Source: Maridesulfovibrio ferrireducens (GTDB lineage Bacteria > Desulfobacterota > Desulfovibrionia > Desulfovibrionales > Desulfovibrionaceae). From it: DNA of 64,000 nt. Within the stretch, counting starts at the first letter, position 1. Each line of letters begins with the position of its first letter. A program made the position numbers and the translations under genes. The stretch covers positions 930,001 to 994,000 of the forward strand of contig NZ_FNGA01000001.1 of NCBI RefSeq assembly GCF_900101105.1. Reading direction: 5' to 3'. The notes beneath the pieces are model-generated. The model saw only the letters and a program-made list of their open reading frames with translations, did no database searches and had not been told where the DNA came from. Positions 28,686 through 38,714 of this stretch are shown piece after piece.

Positions 28686-29579
28686 TCAGCGGGAGCCGTT
28701 AAGAAAGGCTTTGGCTGTTTTTCTGAGATTTTCATCCCAATCTGCGGACAGAGGGTCTGCGACCAGAATTCTTGCACCTATTGAAGAGGCGATTGCCTGT
28801 GCGCTCTTCCTTGAGAATTGCGGCTGAATGAATATGGTTGAGACTGAATTCTTACGGGCAAAATCAATTATATGAGTCATTTCTTTAGGGCTGGGTTCTT
28901 TGCCTTCCAGTTCGATAGGTATTTGTCTGAGTCCGTAAGCTCTTGCGAAATATCCCCATGAAGGGTGGTAGACCATAAAGCTTTGCTGGTTGGTTGAGCC
29001 CTTGAAGGTGTTAATCAATTCATTGTCCAGCTCATCAATCTCTTCAGCAAATGTATAATAATTTTTCCTGTAAATATTTGCGTTTTGAGGGTCTGCTTCT
29101 ATCAGAGAGTCTCTGATTTGAATGGATAGGATTCTGACCAGAGGCGGAGACAGCCATATGTGCGGGTCTGTGAGGAAATTTTCGCTATGGTCACGATGTT
29201 CTTTTTCTCCGTGGAGATGTTCCTGCATTGGTTGTTTGACGACGCATTCACTGAGATGAACGATTTTTAAGTTCGTATTTGCAGATTTAAATCTTGGAAG
29301 CCATGCCTGCTCAAACGGAACCCCTATGGCGAAATAGATAGCCGCTTTGCTGAGCTGCGCCATTTGTCGAGGCTGTGGCTCGTATATGGCAGGGCTACGG
29401 CCCGGTCTGACCATTATATTTACATCAACTAGATCTCCTCCAATTTTTTTTACAAAATACTTCTGTGGAACAATGGAAACCGTCACCTGTAAAGGAGCGG
29501 TGTGCGCAACTGTGCCGATTAACAGAAGCGCGATCGTAAATATGTATTTCAATTTGCAAGCGGACATGAGCTTCTCCAT
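28686..29579 (-). CDS. znuA: Zinc/metal ABC transporter substrate-binding protein, ZnuA-like
   Basis: A 297-residue periplasmic receptor of the cluster 9 (ZnuA/TroA) family. An N-terminal signal peptide (about residues 9-28, cut after VAHTA) is followed by VTVSIVPQKYFVKKIGGDLVDVNIMV. Metal-binding histidines include the His-rich loop HLHGEKEHRDH (about 120-130), DPHIWLSP and YHPSWGYFA. Zinc is the probable ligand because of the His-rich loop. No permease or ATPase gene adjoins it, so it works with a transporter encoded elsewhere or the rest of the operon has been lost. It is alone on its strand. Confidence 0.87.
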   Translation of the reverse strand: MEKLMSACKLKYIFTIALLLIGTVAHTAPLQVTVSIVPQKYFVKKIGGDLVDVNIMVRPGRSPAIYEPQPRQMAQLSKAAIYFAIGVPFEQAWLPRFKSANTNLKIVHLSECVVKQPMQEHLHGEKEHRDHSENFLTDPHIWLSPPLVRILSIQIRDSLIEADPQNANIYRKNYYTFAEEIDELDNELINTFKGSTNQQSFMVYHPSWGYFARAYGLRQIPIELEGKEPSPKEMTHIIDFARKNSVSTIFIQPQFSRKSAQAIASSIGARILVADPLSADWDENLRKTAKAFLNGSR

Positions 29580-29698
29580 GTAAAAGATAAGAAATCAGTT
29601 AGCTGTATATTCGATGAACAGGTAAGGAATAATGTTAACTTTTTATAAATGATTTGGATAAATTTATCCCATTTGGGGTGAAAAACAAGTAGAATGAT

Positions 29699-29736
29699 GC
29701 GGTGTTTCTTTTATATGGAAGCACCGCTTTCTTTTT
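29699..29736 (+). terminator. Orphan intrinsic terminator upstream of amtB
   Basis: GCGGTGTTTC (29699-29708) pairs with GGAAGCACCGC (about 29717-29727) and is followed by TTTCTTTTT. It points along the plus strand although no plus-strand gene ends before it. It may end a small RNA starting in 29580-29690, or insulate amtB from antisense transcripts. Confidence 0.7.
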
Positions 29737-29825
29737 GTCTAAAATGTATAAAATCCTTCCTCATCTCTGCATTTAATGTTCACCAAATGTCAAATATGTA
29801 TAATTTGACTTATTTTGTTCTTATT

Positions 29826-29841
29826 TGGCACGAAGAGTGCT
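29826..29841 (+). promoter_or_regulatory. Sigma-54 (-24/-12) promoter of amtB-glnK-glnD
   Basis: TGGCACGAAGAGTGCT matches TGGCACG-N4-TTGCT with one change; GG and GC are in correct phase. It lies 130 nt before amtB. Sigma-54 control of ammonium transport genes is well known. The remaining gap 29580-29825 is AT-rich and holds the znuA promoter, the orphan terminator and probably activator sites. Confidence 0.85.
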
Positions 29842-29971
29842 CTATACGTTTAGAATATGCGTATCTGAATTAGTTTTTTGCAAAATTGGCAAATATTATG
29901 TTTTTTGACGATATCAAAATACATAAATGTAAAAAATAGTAAAATGTCGAGATGAGTGGGAGGGTTTAAAA

Positions 29972-31174
29972 ATGAATGCAGCGGATACTTCATTTATTCT
30001 TATTTGTGCCGCCTTGGTAATGTTTATGACTCCGGGGCTTGCACTTTTTTATGCGGGCATGGCGCGGAATAAAAATGTTTTGGGCACCATAATGCAGAGT
30101 TTTGTGATGCTCGGTCTTGTTTCAATTATATGGGCCGTCATCGGTTATACTCTGGCCTTTGGCGATGATATCGGCGGTATTATCGGTGGAATGAATTTCT
30201 TTGCTCTGGACGGTGTTGGAATTGATACGCTGAACAGTCCGGCTGATAATCTGCCCCATCTTTTATTTATGATTTTTCAGGGTATGTTTGCGGTCATTAC
30301 CCCTGCGCTTATCACAGGAGCTTTTGCTGAGCGTATGAAATTTAAGGCTCTTCTGATCTTTTCTTCTTTATGGATCATTTTTGTATACGCCCCCATGTGT
30401 CATTGGGTTTGGGGCGGAGGCTGGATGGGGGAAAGAGGTGCGCTGGACTTTGCTGGAGGAGCCGTTGTCCATATGAGTTCAGGAGCAGCAGCTCTTGCAG
30501 CCTGCTTAGTGATCGGAAAAAGAAAAGGGTACGGAAAGAGGTCATTCATTCCGCATAATCTGCCTATGACTTTGCTCGGAGCAGGGATTTTGTGGTTCGG
30601 GTGGTTCGGATTTAACGCAGGCAGCGCTCTTGCTGCAAACGGTATTGCAGCAAATGCTTTTGTGACAACTCACCTCGGAGCCGCCGCCGGACTTCTCGGC
30701 TGGTTGCTTGCTGAAAGTTTGCATGGTGGCAAAGCGACAACTTTGGGGGCGGCTTCCGGTGCTGTCGCAGGGCTTGTTGCTATTACTCCTGCTGCCGGAT
30801 TTGTCACGCCGATGGCTGCAATTCTTATTGGATTCGGCGGCGGTATAATCTGTTATGGTGGCATTCTGTTGAAATCTATTCTTAAGTATGATGATTCCCT
30901 CGACGTTGTAGGAATTCATGGCCTTGGTGGAACATGGGGCGCAATTGCAACCGGTCTTTTCGCGAGCGTGGGGGCAGAGGGTTTGTTTTACGGAAATCCT
31001 GCACAGCTTTGGATTCAGCTTGAATCTGTTGTCTGCACATGGGGGTATTGCTTCGTCATGAGCTGGATACTTCTTAAAGTCGTCGATGCTGTTTGCGGCC
31101 TTCGCGTCAGCGAAGAAGCTGAGTCCATCGGACTTGATGTCGCGGAGCACAGTGAAGCTGGGTATCAGTTCTAA
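29972..31174 (+). CDS. amtB: Ammonium transporter
   Basis: A 400-residue Amt/Rh channel with about eleven membrane helices. Signature segments are LVMFMTPGLALFYAGMARNKN, the DFAGGAVVHMSSGAAAL region, and the pore histidines in TTHLGAAAG and GIHGLGGTWG. There is no cleavable leader beyond the first helix. It imports ammonium and is blocked by unmodified GlnK, encoded next at 22 nt distance. GGAGGG precedes the ATG. A sigma-54 promoter at 29826 makes it nitrogen-responsive. Confidence 0.96.
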   Translation: MNAADTSFILICAALVMFMTPGLALFYAGMARNKNVLGTIMQSFVMLGLVSIIWAVIGYTLAFGDDIGGIIGGMNFFALDGVGIDTLNSPADNLPHLLFMIFQGMFAVITPALITGAFAERMKFKALLIFSSLWIIFVYAPMCHWVWGGGWMGERGALDFAGGAVVHMSSGAAALAACLVIGKRKGYGKRSFIPHNLPMTLLGAGILWFGWFGFNAGSALAANGIAANAFVTTHLGAAAGLLGWLLAESLHGGKATTLGAASGAVAGLVAITPAAGFVTPMAAILIGFGGGIICYGGILLKSILKYDDSLDVVGIHGLGGTWGAIATGLFASVGAEGLFYGNPAQLWIQLESVVCTWGYCFVMSWILLKVVDAVCGLRVSEEAESIGLDVAEHSEAGYQF

Positions 31175-31184
31175 ATATTTTTAA

Positions 31185-31534
<350 letters not shown>

Positions 31535-31535
<1 letters not shown>

Positions 31536-34057
31536 TGTCGAACTTGTCCGGCTCGGAAGCATCGATTGAAAATCTTCGTGCAGGGCGGGATGCTCTCCTT
31601 GCGGCATGCTCTAAGAGTATGCCGCAGGATTTCTCTCAGCGAATGGCTCTTCTGGTGGATTGTTATTTCAACGCCAGACTTGCAGAAGCAGTTGTAAAAG
31701 GAATTTTACCTGATTGTACCGGGCTTTCCGTGCTGGCGGTGGGCGGTTACGGCAGAGGTAAGCTTTCACCTTTTTCCGATCTGGATGTTTTGGTGCTTAC
31801 AGATTTGTCAAAGGCGGATGTCCTTGAAAATCTGGCCGCCTTTTTGTTCCACCCTTTGTGGGATTTAAAGTTTGAGGTAGGGCACGGCGTGCGCAGTGTT
31901 CCGCAGAATATAGAGCTTGCAAAGAGTGATTTTAAAGTGTTGGCGTCGCTTTTGGATTTACGGTTTATCGCCGGAAATGAAGAATTGTTTAAAACTCTTT
32001 CGGGTGAATTTACTCAGAAGGTTTTACCCGTAGCAGGAGATTCTTTTTGCAGGACTCTGTGGGAGAATCGTAAGGCTGTGGGAGTTGGTATGGATTCGGT
32101 TGTTCTTGAACCGGATTTGAAAAATGGATGGGGAACTCTTCGCGATGTTCAGTTTGTGCATTGGTGTGCCGGTGTAAAAGGCGATTACTTACCGTTAAAT
32201 TCTGATGATCTTGCTGATTTGCGCAGAGACGAAACATTATTAATAAGAGTTCGTTCGGCGTTGCACCTGACCGCAGGGCGCAAGCAGGATCGTCTGGATA
32301 TTGAAAGGCTTGCCGACGTAGCTTCTCTTTGCGGAGTAAAGGGATATTCTCCGGGAAAGCGCGGGAACGATCTTTTAAATGAGCTGCATGCGGCAATGAT
32401 TCGCATCCGGTCTATGGGAGATGCTCTCTACCGGGAATCATTCATTAAAGATTCACAGCAGTTTATAAAATGGTCCGGCCCAATCAGTTTAAAATCAGCC
32501 CTCAATCTTTTTAAAATAAAATCTCGAAATGGCAACCCTTTAACTCGTGAAGCCAGACGGGCTGTCGCGAACCTTAATAGTGAAATAGATATTTGTTTAG
32601 GTGATGTTCTAAATTTATTGATTAAAATTTTAGAAGCTCCATATGGCTGGCGTTCTTCGCTCGAAATGCTCGACAGCGGTGTGTTTAATTCTTTCCTGCC
32701 TGAATTTTCCAAAGTTGCGGCTTTGATTCCGTATGATGGATATCATCGCTATCCACCCGGAAGACATTCACTGCTAACCGTTCATAAATGCTGCGACATA
32801 AATAAAGATGAATTTGAAGGGGAAACTCTTACTCCCGCTGATCTCGATATATTGATGCTCGGTGCCTTTTTTCACGACATAGGAAAAGGCGGTCGTGACC
32901 ATCATAAACGCGGTGCTGAAATAACGGCAGAAATACTATCACGGACCACTTTCCCCTCTGAGTTTAAGGATGACATCATTTTCCTTGTACGGGAGCACCT
33001 GCTGCTCGTTAAGGGGGCAAGGCGTATTGACTTAAGTGATGGCGACTCGTTGCTTGAAATTGCCCGCAAAGTTGGAACCACCCGAAGGCTGAAACTTCTT
33101 TTTATTCTTTCAATGGCTGATTCAATGGCGACAGGCCCGCGCGTTTGGAATTCGTGGAGCGAATCACTGCTTAGAGAACTCTACTCTGGGCTGGAGCAGA
33201 TTCTGGCGGAAGCGTCTGTTCATGAGTTTGATAATGATCAAAAAATTGGTGAAACACGAGCTAGAGTTAAGATTCTTTCCTCCGAAATTATGGAAGGTTC
33301 ATTAGTAGACTTAATGCTTGATGCAATGCCGGACAGGTATCTTTTAAGTCTGGAGCCGGAAGAAATTGTTTGTCACATAGAGCAGGTTATTGAGTTTAAT
33401 GCGGCTTATGAAAAAGATTTGATTCGCAAGCCGTGCGGAAAGGGCGGGAAAGGGTTGAATCTTGTTCGTTCAGTTGAAAATATTGCTGACGGCAGAACAA
33501 GAATTGTGATTACAGCCCGGGATCAGGATTTTCTTTTTGCTGCACAGGCCGGAGTGCTGGCTCTTCATTCAATAAATATTCTTTCTGCGGATATTTTTTC
33601 ATGGTCTGACGGGACCGCTGTGAACATTTTTACAGTTGAAAGTCCCTCAGCCGAAAGCGCTCCAACGGATCTTTGGGCGCGTGTGGAAAGGGCCATAATG
33701 TATGCCATGACTGGTCGGCTTTCACTTGATTACAGGCTGCATAAGAAACGAAATTCATTTTTTGCGAAGACAAATTCCCAAAAAGTTCCCACTCAGATTT
33801 CTGTGGATAATGATTCAAGTGAATTATGCACCATCATTGAAGTAAGGACTCAAGATCGTTCAGGAATACTTTATGATATGGCTGTAACTTTCTCACGTAT
33901 GAATGTTGATCTGCGGATGGCAAGGATTTCTACCACCGGAAGCAGTGTGTTTGATGTGTTTCATGTGGAAAACTCGGGTTGGGGTAAGATTGAAGACAGT
34001 GAGTATGTAAAGGAGCTTGTGGTTGCTTTGGAATATGCAGTTTCGAGTGCTCAATAA
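31535..34057 (+). CDS. glnD: PII uridylyltransferase/uridylyl-removing enzyme
   Basis: An 840-residue sensor enzyme that uridylylates PII when glutamine is low and removes UMP when it is high. The nucleotidyltransferase motif [15 protein letters not shown] lies at residues 70-84 with D82 and D84; the HD domain shows [16 protein letters not shown] near residue 446; two ACT domains fill the C-terminus (one near 660-740 and one starting [16 protein letters not shown] near 767). ATG overlaps the glnK stop (TAATG), so target and modifier are translationally coupled, an uncommon but logical arrangement. Confidence 0.95.
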
Positions 34058-34092
34058 ATGGCATTAAAAAGTTTTTTTCAAGGGAGTATCTC

Positions 34093-35769
34093 GTGTTTTA
34101 TAAGACGATAATTCATATGATTATAGACGCTTTAATTATTCTGATTCTTGGTTTATTTCTAGTTTTTATGCCGGAATTGTTTGAATCTGACAGTGTGCTG
34201 CCTTTGGCAGGTCTTTTTGCCGGCGGATTGGCAATGATTCTTGTGGTCGATTTTGTGTTCGGTGCGCGGGCGTGCAGAGATTGCGCATCAGGAAATGAGT
34301 GGATGAAATGTTTATCCGGCGGGCAAACATTTGAAGGTGATTTAGAAACAGTTTTTAAAAATTATCCCGAAGCTGTGGTGCTGGGCGAGCTTGTAAAAGA
34401 TTTGACTGTTAAACTTTATGATGCCGAACAACATCTTAAGATACAAAAAGATAAGAAAAGGAAAGCATATCGGCTTGCTGACGAGGCTCGTGGTAAGGCT
34501 GAAGAGGCTCGTTGCAAGGGGTTACTTTCCGCCGCAAAAACTTTGGAAACTGCTGTCGAAGGAATCCGCAATGAGTCCGCACTCCTTGGAGATGCTTCTG
34601 TTCGCGCTCGTGACGGGGCAGGAAGACAGCAGTCATTGCTGGCTTCGGTTGTATCCTCAATGGAACAGATTGATGTGTCCATAACCCAGTCAGCATCACG
34701 CGCGGAAGCTGCGGCTGACGATGCTGAAAGCGCTGCAACACAAGCTCAGTCCGGTGAAGTTGTGCTTAAGAAAACAATTTCATCCATCGGATCTGTTCTT
34801 GAAAATTCAAACGAGCTTAATGGGCTTGTTGCCGGTCTAGGATTACAGGCTGACGGAATCGGGAATATTATGAATGTTATTTCTGATATTGCTGATCAGA
34901 CTAATCTTCTGGCTTTGAATGCTGCAATTGAAGCTGCCAGAGCCGGTGATGCCGGACGCGGATTCGCCGTTGTCGCGGATGAAGTCCGTAACCTTGCTGA
35001 AAAGACTATGGACGCCACCCGCGACGTTGGAACCGAAATAGGTAAAATTCAGAAACATGTTGAGCACACAATTGCCGGAGTAGATTCTATTGCAGGTCTT
35101 GCCGGGGAGGCATCTGATTTAGCTTCCATGTCCGGTGAAGCTCTTGTTGAAATTGTTTCGCTCGCAGGTAAAAGTTCTGAAAGGGTTCGCAAGATTGCGG
35201 AGGAAGCAGTGCAGCAGGCGGAAGCCAGCAACATTGTAAGAGAAGCAATAACTGGAGTTCATTCTATTTCTGATGAAACAGATGAAGCCATGTCCGGCGC
35301 AACTGAATCCGTGACCGTTCTTGGTGGACGCATATCGGACCTTGATGATATGATAGGTGTATTCCAGTTGGTTGGTAATGGTGAAGTTCAGGAAGTTATC
35401 AGCTTGCTTGCCAAGTCGCCGGATGTTCAGTCACGTTCCCGTGAATTGCAGGAACGAGCAATGAGGCGGGCTGTGCGCAGCAATCCATTCCTTGAACTTT
35501 TGTATATTACCGATCAGAGCGGAGTTCAGACAGTCAGCAATATTTCCGGTCATGGACAGAAGTATGAAGAAGATAAGTCTTCATTCGGTAAAAATTGGTC
35601 CAAACGTCCTTGGTTTTCTGGCCCGCTTGAAGATAAGACCTTGTATATTTCTGATGTTTATAAATCCGCAGCTTCCGGACATAATTGTATCACAGTGTCC
35701 GGGCCTTTTCTTAATTCAAAAGGTGAAGTGCTGGGAGTTATTGCTGCGGATGTGCGGATTACCGTATAG
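34093..35769 (+). CDS. Methyl-accepting chemotaxis protein with C-terminal sensor-like domain
   Basis: A 558-residue chemoreceptor, start GTG 34093 after AAGGGAG. Two hydrophobic helices lie at about residues 5-27 and 33-52 with almost no loop between them, so there is no periplasmic sensor. The signalling hairpin tip [21 protein letters not shown] is at about residues 268-288. After the signalling helices (end about 430), a segment resembling a Cache/PDC half ([15 protein letters not shown], then KNWSKRPWF and [22 protein letters not shown]) forms residues 455-558. A sensor behind the signalling domain is an unusual order. Confidence 0.88.
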   Translation: MFYKTIIHMIIDALIILILGLFLVFMPELFESDSVLPLAGLFAGGLAMILVVDFVFGARACRDCASGNEWMKCLSGGQTFEGDLETVFKNYPEAVVLGELVKDLTVKLYDAEQHLKIQKDKKRKAYRLADEARGKAEEARCKGLLSAAKTLETAVEGIRNESALLGDASVRARDGAGRQQSLLASVVSSMEQIDVSITQSASRAEAAADDAESAATQAQSGEVVLKKTISSIGSVLENSNELNGLVAGLGLQADGIGNIMNVISDIADQTNLLALNAAIEAARAGDAGRGFAVVADEVRNLAEKTMDATRDVGTEIGKIQKHVEHTIAGVDSIAGLAGEASDLASMSGEALVEIVSLAGKSSERVRKIAEEAVQQAEASNIVREAITGVHSISDETDEAMSGATESVTVLGGRISDLDDMIGVFQLVGNGEVQEVISLLAKSPDVQSRSRELQERAMRRAVRSNPFLELLYITDQSGVQTVSNISGHGQKYEEDKSSFGKNWSKRPWFSGPLEDKTLYISDVYKSAASGHNCITVSGPFLNSKGEVLGVIAADVRITV

Positions 35770-35835
35770 CTTTTCTTGCCAAAATGCCGATATTTATCTA
35801 AGTGAGCCCTAGCTTAATCAGTGGAGAGAGAAATC

Positions 35836-37107
35836 ATGAAAGTACTTATAGTCGGTTCAGGCGGAAGGGAACACGCGCTTGCCTGGAAGCTCGGGCAGAG
35901 TCCAAAAGTTTCTGAAATTTTTATCGCACCGGGAAACGGGGGAACTCGTCTGGAAGGTACTAACGTTCCGATCAAAGACGATGATTTACCCGGACTGGTT
36001 AAATTTGCTAAAGAAAATAAAATAGATCTCGTAGTTGCAGGGCCTGAATTGCCGCTTGTTCTGGGCATTAAAGAGGCTCTCAGCAAAGAGGGTATTCCTT
36101 GCTTTGGTCCCGGAGCATACGCTGCCAATCTTGAAGGAAGTAAAGCTTTCTCAAAGATGGTTATGCGTGATTCCGGCGTTCCTACAGCTCCGTTTCAGGT
36201 TTTTGATGAATTTGAGCGTGCTAAATCTTTTGTAGAAAGCAAAGGCGCTCCGATTGTAATCAAGGCTGACGGGTTAGCCGCAGGTAAGGGAGTTGTTGTT
36301 GCTTCAACTGTTGAAGAGGCAATTGAAACTCTTGAATCAATGATGATTAAAAAAGAGTTCGGATCTGCCGGTGAAAGAGTTGTCGTTGAGGAAGCGCTGA
36401 AAGGTGAAGAAGCTTCTTTTCTGGCATTCTGTTCCGGTGAAGATTACGCACTTCTTCCTTCCGCTCAAGACCACAAGGCTGTGGGCGAAGGGGACACCGG
36501 GCCTAATACCGGCGGCATGGGCGCATATAGCCCTGCTCCGATTCTGCCTCGTGAAAAATATGAAGAAACAGCAGAACTGGTCATTAAACCGGTACTCAAA
36601 CTTCTGGCGGATAGAGGGGAGCCTTTTGTAGGTATCCTTTACGCCGGACTTATGTATACCCCTGACGGCCCTTCTGTTCTTGAATATAATGTTCGATTCG
36701 GTGATCCTGAATGCCAGCCGCTACTTATGCGTCTGGATAGTGATATCGCCGAGATCATGCTTGCTTGTGTTGAAAACAGAATCTCAGAAGTGGAAGTTAA
36801 GCTGAAGCCTGAAACAACCATATGTGTTGTAATGGCTGCCGGCGGCTATCCCGGACCTTATGAAAAGGGAATGGAGATTACTGGATTTGATGAAGCTGAG
36901 CAGGTTGAAGGTGTGAAGGTTTTTCAGGCCGGAACAACTTACAAAGACGGCAAAACTCTTACCAACGGCGGACGCGTACTGGGAGTAACAGCTCTCGGTT
37001 CTGATCTTGCTGCGGCACAGGTCAGAGCATACGAAGCTGTATCAAAGCTCTCCTTCAAGGATGCGTATTTCCGTCGTGACATAGGAAATAAAGGTCTTAA
37101 AAAATGA
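35836..37107 (+). CDS. purD: Phosphoribosylamine--glycine ligase
   Basis: A 423-residue ATP-grasp enzyme that joins phosphoribosylamine and glycine in the second step of purine synthesis. It begins MKVLIVGSGGREHALAWKL, the PurD signature; ADGLAAGKGVVVA is the ATP-binding loop and QDHKAVGEGDTGPNTGGMGAY the catalytic segment. ATG 35836 is chosen because GGAGAG lies 10 nt upstream; an in-frame GTG at 35821 has no site. Its stop overlaps the purE start (ATGA). Confidence 0.96.
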   Translation: MKVLIVGSGGREHALAWKLGQSPKVSEIFIAPGNGGTRLEGTNVPIKDDDLPGLVKFAKENKIDLVVAGPELPLVLGIKEALSKEGIPCFGPGAYAANLEGSKAFSKMVMRDSGVPTAPFQVFDEFERAKSFVESKGAPIVIKADGLAAGKGVVVASTVEEAIETLESMMIKKEFGSAGERVVVEEALKGEEASFLAFCSGEDYALLPSAQDHKAVGEGDTGPNTGGMGAYSPAPILPREKYEETAELVIKPVLKLLADRGEPFVGILYAGLMYTPDGPSVLEYNVRFGDPECQPLLMRLDSDIAEIMLACVENRISEVEVKLKPETTICVVMAAGGYPGPYEKGMEITGFDEAEQVEGVKVFQAGTTYKDGKTLTNGGRVLGVTALGSDLAAAQVRAYEAVSKLSFKDAYFRRDIGNKGLKK

Positions 37108-37601
37108 GTGCAGTAAAAGTAGCAATCTTTATGGGGTCCATCTCTGACAGAGAGACAATGCAGCCCTGTTCCGACTTGTTGACCAAACTTGGCATTCCCC
37201 ATGCTTTCACAGTTTCTTCCGCACACCGCACACCCGAAAGGACTGCGAAACTTGTGAAGGATTTAGAAGCAGAAGGATGTCAGATTTTTATCTGCGCCGC
37301 CGGACTTGCCGCTCATCTTGCGGGAGCCGTGGCTGCTAAAACTATCAAACCCGTGCTTGGAGTGCCTATTTGCGGCTCTGCTCTCGGCGGAATGGATGCG
37401 CTTCTTGCGACAGTCCAGATGCCTCCGGGATTTCCAGTCGGAACACTTGCTCTTGATAAAGTCGGAGCAAAGAATGCCGCATGGATGGCTGCTCAGATTT
37501 TGGCTCTGCATGATGATAAAATTGCTGAAAAGATTTATCAGGCTAGACGTGAGTTTGTCGAAGCTGTTGAAAAAGCTGCGGCTGAACTTGAATCAGCATA
37601 G
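37104..37601 (+). CDS. purE: N5-carboxyaminoimidazole ribonucleotide mutase
   Basis: A 165-residue PurE. GSISDRETMQPC and VSSAHRTPERT form the substrate-binding loops, and CGSALGGMDALLATVQMPPGFPV the central helix region. The conserved histidine in SSAHRTPE is the catalytic acid/base. Class assignment (I, mutase, or II, direct carboxylase) is not certain; no purK is adjacent, leaving class II possible. The ATG overlaps the purD stop by 4 nt. Confidence 0.93.
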   Translation: MSAVKVAIFMGSISDRETMQPCSDLLTKLGIPHAFTVSSAHRTPERTAKLVKDLEAEGCQIFICAAGLAAHLAGAVAAKTIKPVLGVPICGSALGGMDALLATVQMPPGFPVGTLALDKVGAKNAAWMAAQILALHDDKIAEKIYQARREFVEAVEKAAAELESA

Positions 37602-37642
37602 CTTATCAATATAGATAGATTAGTTTTTAATTAGAATTACTG

Positions 37643-37687
37643 GAAACCGGGTTTGATGTCGTATCAAGTCCGGTTTCTTTTGTTGTT
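37643..37687 (+). terminator. Terminator after purE
   Basis: A 15-bp stem (37643-37657 with 37663-37677, two G-U pairs), loop GTCGT, then TTTTGTTGTT. Confidence 0.85.
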
Positions 37688-37698
37688 AAAATATATGA

Positions 37699-38064
37699 CT
37701 AACCAATCATCTTGTGTGCGGTTTTTAGAAAATCTTCCTGAGTAAACGGCTTTACCAGCGCTTCTTTAGCTCCGAGAGCTTTGGCCTGTTTAAGATATTC
37801 CAGCCCTGTGTATTCTCCGCCTCCTGAAATTACCAATATTTGGCTATCACTCTTCTTTTGTTTGATCTCAAGTATTGTCTGAATTCCATCCATATTGGGC
37901 ATGAAAATGTCAATTATGACAAGGTCTACAGCATTAGCTGTGAATAGTTCCAAGCCTTCTTCTCCGTCAGGTGCGGATAGAATATATACAGACTCTTTTC
38001 TCAAATAGTGTTTGAGAAGATCCAGCATTTTTGGATCGTCATCAATGAGAAGGATAGTTTTCAT
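37699..38064 (-). CDS. Stand-alone response regulator receiver protein
   Basis: A 121-residue CheY-like receiver with no output domain. The acidic pocket is D8-D9-D10, the phosphorylation site D52 (VIIDIFMPNMDG) and the conserved lysine K105 (LVKPF). S80 takes the switch Thr/Ser position. It may act by protein contact or in a phosphorelay with the Hpt protein encoded 105 nt upstream on the same strand. No histidine kinase is adjacent. Confidence 0.92.
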   Translation of the reverse strand: MKTILLIDDDPKMLDLLKHYLRKESVYILSAPDGEEGLELFTANAVDLVIIDIFMPNMDGIQTILEIKQKKSDSQILVISGGGEYTGLEYLKQAKALGAKEALVKPFTQEDFLKTAHKMIG

Positions 38065-38169
38065 TCTTGTTTCTTTTTATTTTCAGCTAAAAAATTATGA
38101 ATAATTAAAATTATAATATTCTTTCAAAAAATGGAAGGGTGTCCGCAAATAATGTTAGCTTTTCACATT

Positions 38170-38523
38170 TTATTCGATCACATCCGGCAATACTTGCAGC
38201 GCAATTGAAACCTCTTCCGAAACTTTTCTGTAAAGCTCGTTAACTCTATCTTTATCTATGTTTTTAATAGCCGTTTCAAGAGAGGAACTTCTTTGTTGGG
38301 CAGCAATTGCCCCGACAGCTCCTGATTCTCCTTTTAGCGTATGGGCTAGAATGCAAACTTTTTCCATATCGCCGACTTGAAGCGCTTCACCTATAGCTTT
38401 AAGGTGCTTAACGGCTTCTTCTTTGTAAATTGCGATTGCTTCACTGAGCAGTTCACTATCTCCAGAAAATCGGGCTAAGGCAGCCTCAATGTCAAAGCGG
38501 TCAGAATATTCTGCTAAATTCAT
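38170..38523 (-). CDS. Histidine phosphotransfer (Hpt) domain protein
   Basis: A 117-residue four-helix Hpt protein. The phosphorylated histidine is H61 in AHTLKGESGAVGA, the Hpt consensus. It passes phosphate between receivers in multistep relays. It probably works with the receiver gene that follows at 37699; both are orphans without a kinase gene here. The start at 38523 lacks a strong ribosome site. Confidence 0.9.
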   Translation of the reverse strand: MNLAEYSDRFDIEAALARFSGDSELLSEAIAIYKEEAVKHLKAIGEALQVGDMEKVCILAHTLKGESGAVGAIAAQQRSSSLETAIKNIDKDRVNELYRKVSEEVSIALQVLPDVIE

Positions 38524-38652
38524 ATAAGCTACCTACAATTTTTGTATATTATACTTCTCGATATTGAATCTCGGTTCAATTATTCACTAATAATTTTTTT
38601 ATAATAACATATCAATACATTGTATTCAATATGGACTTTGAAATGTTATCAA

Positions 38653-38692
38653 AAAAGGCCCTGATCGCAAATAAGCGGTCAGGGCCTTTTTA
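38653..38692. terminator. Terminator after htpG
   Basis: AAAAGGCCCTGATCGC pairs with GCGGTCAGGGCCTTTT (one G-U pair), with A and T runs on each side, so it can act in both directions; htpG (minus) is the main user. Confidence 0.9.
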
Positions 38693-38714
38693 ATTACAAG
38701 CTTATATGAGAAAA

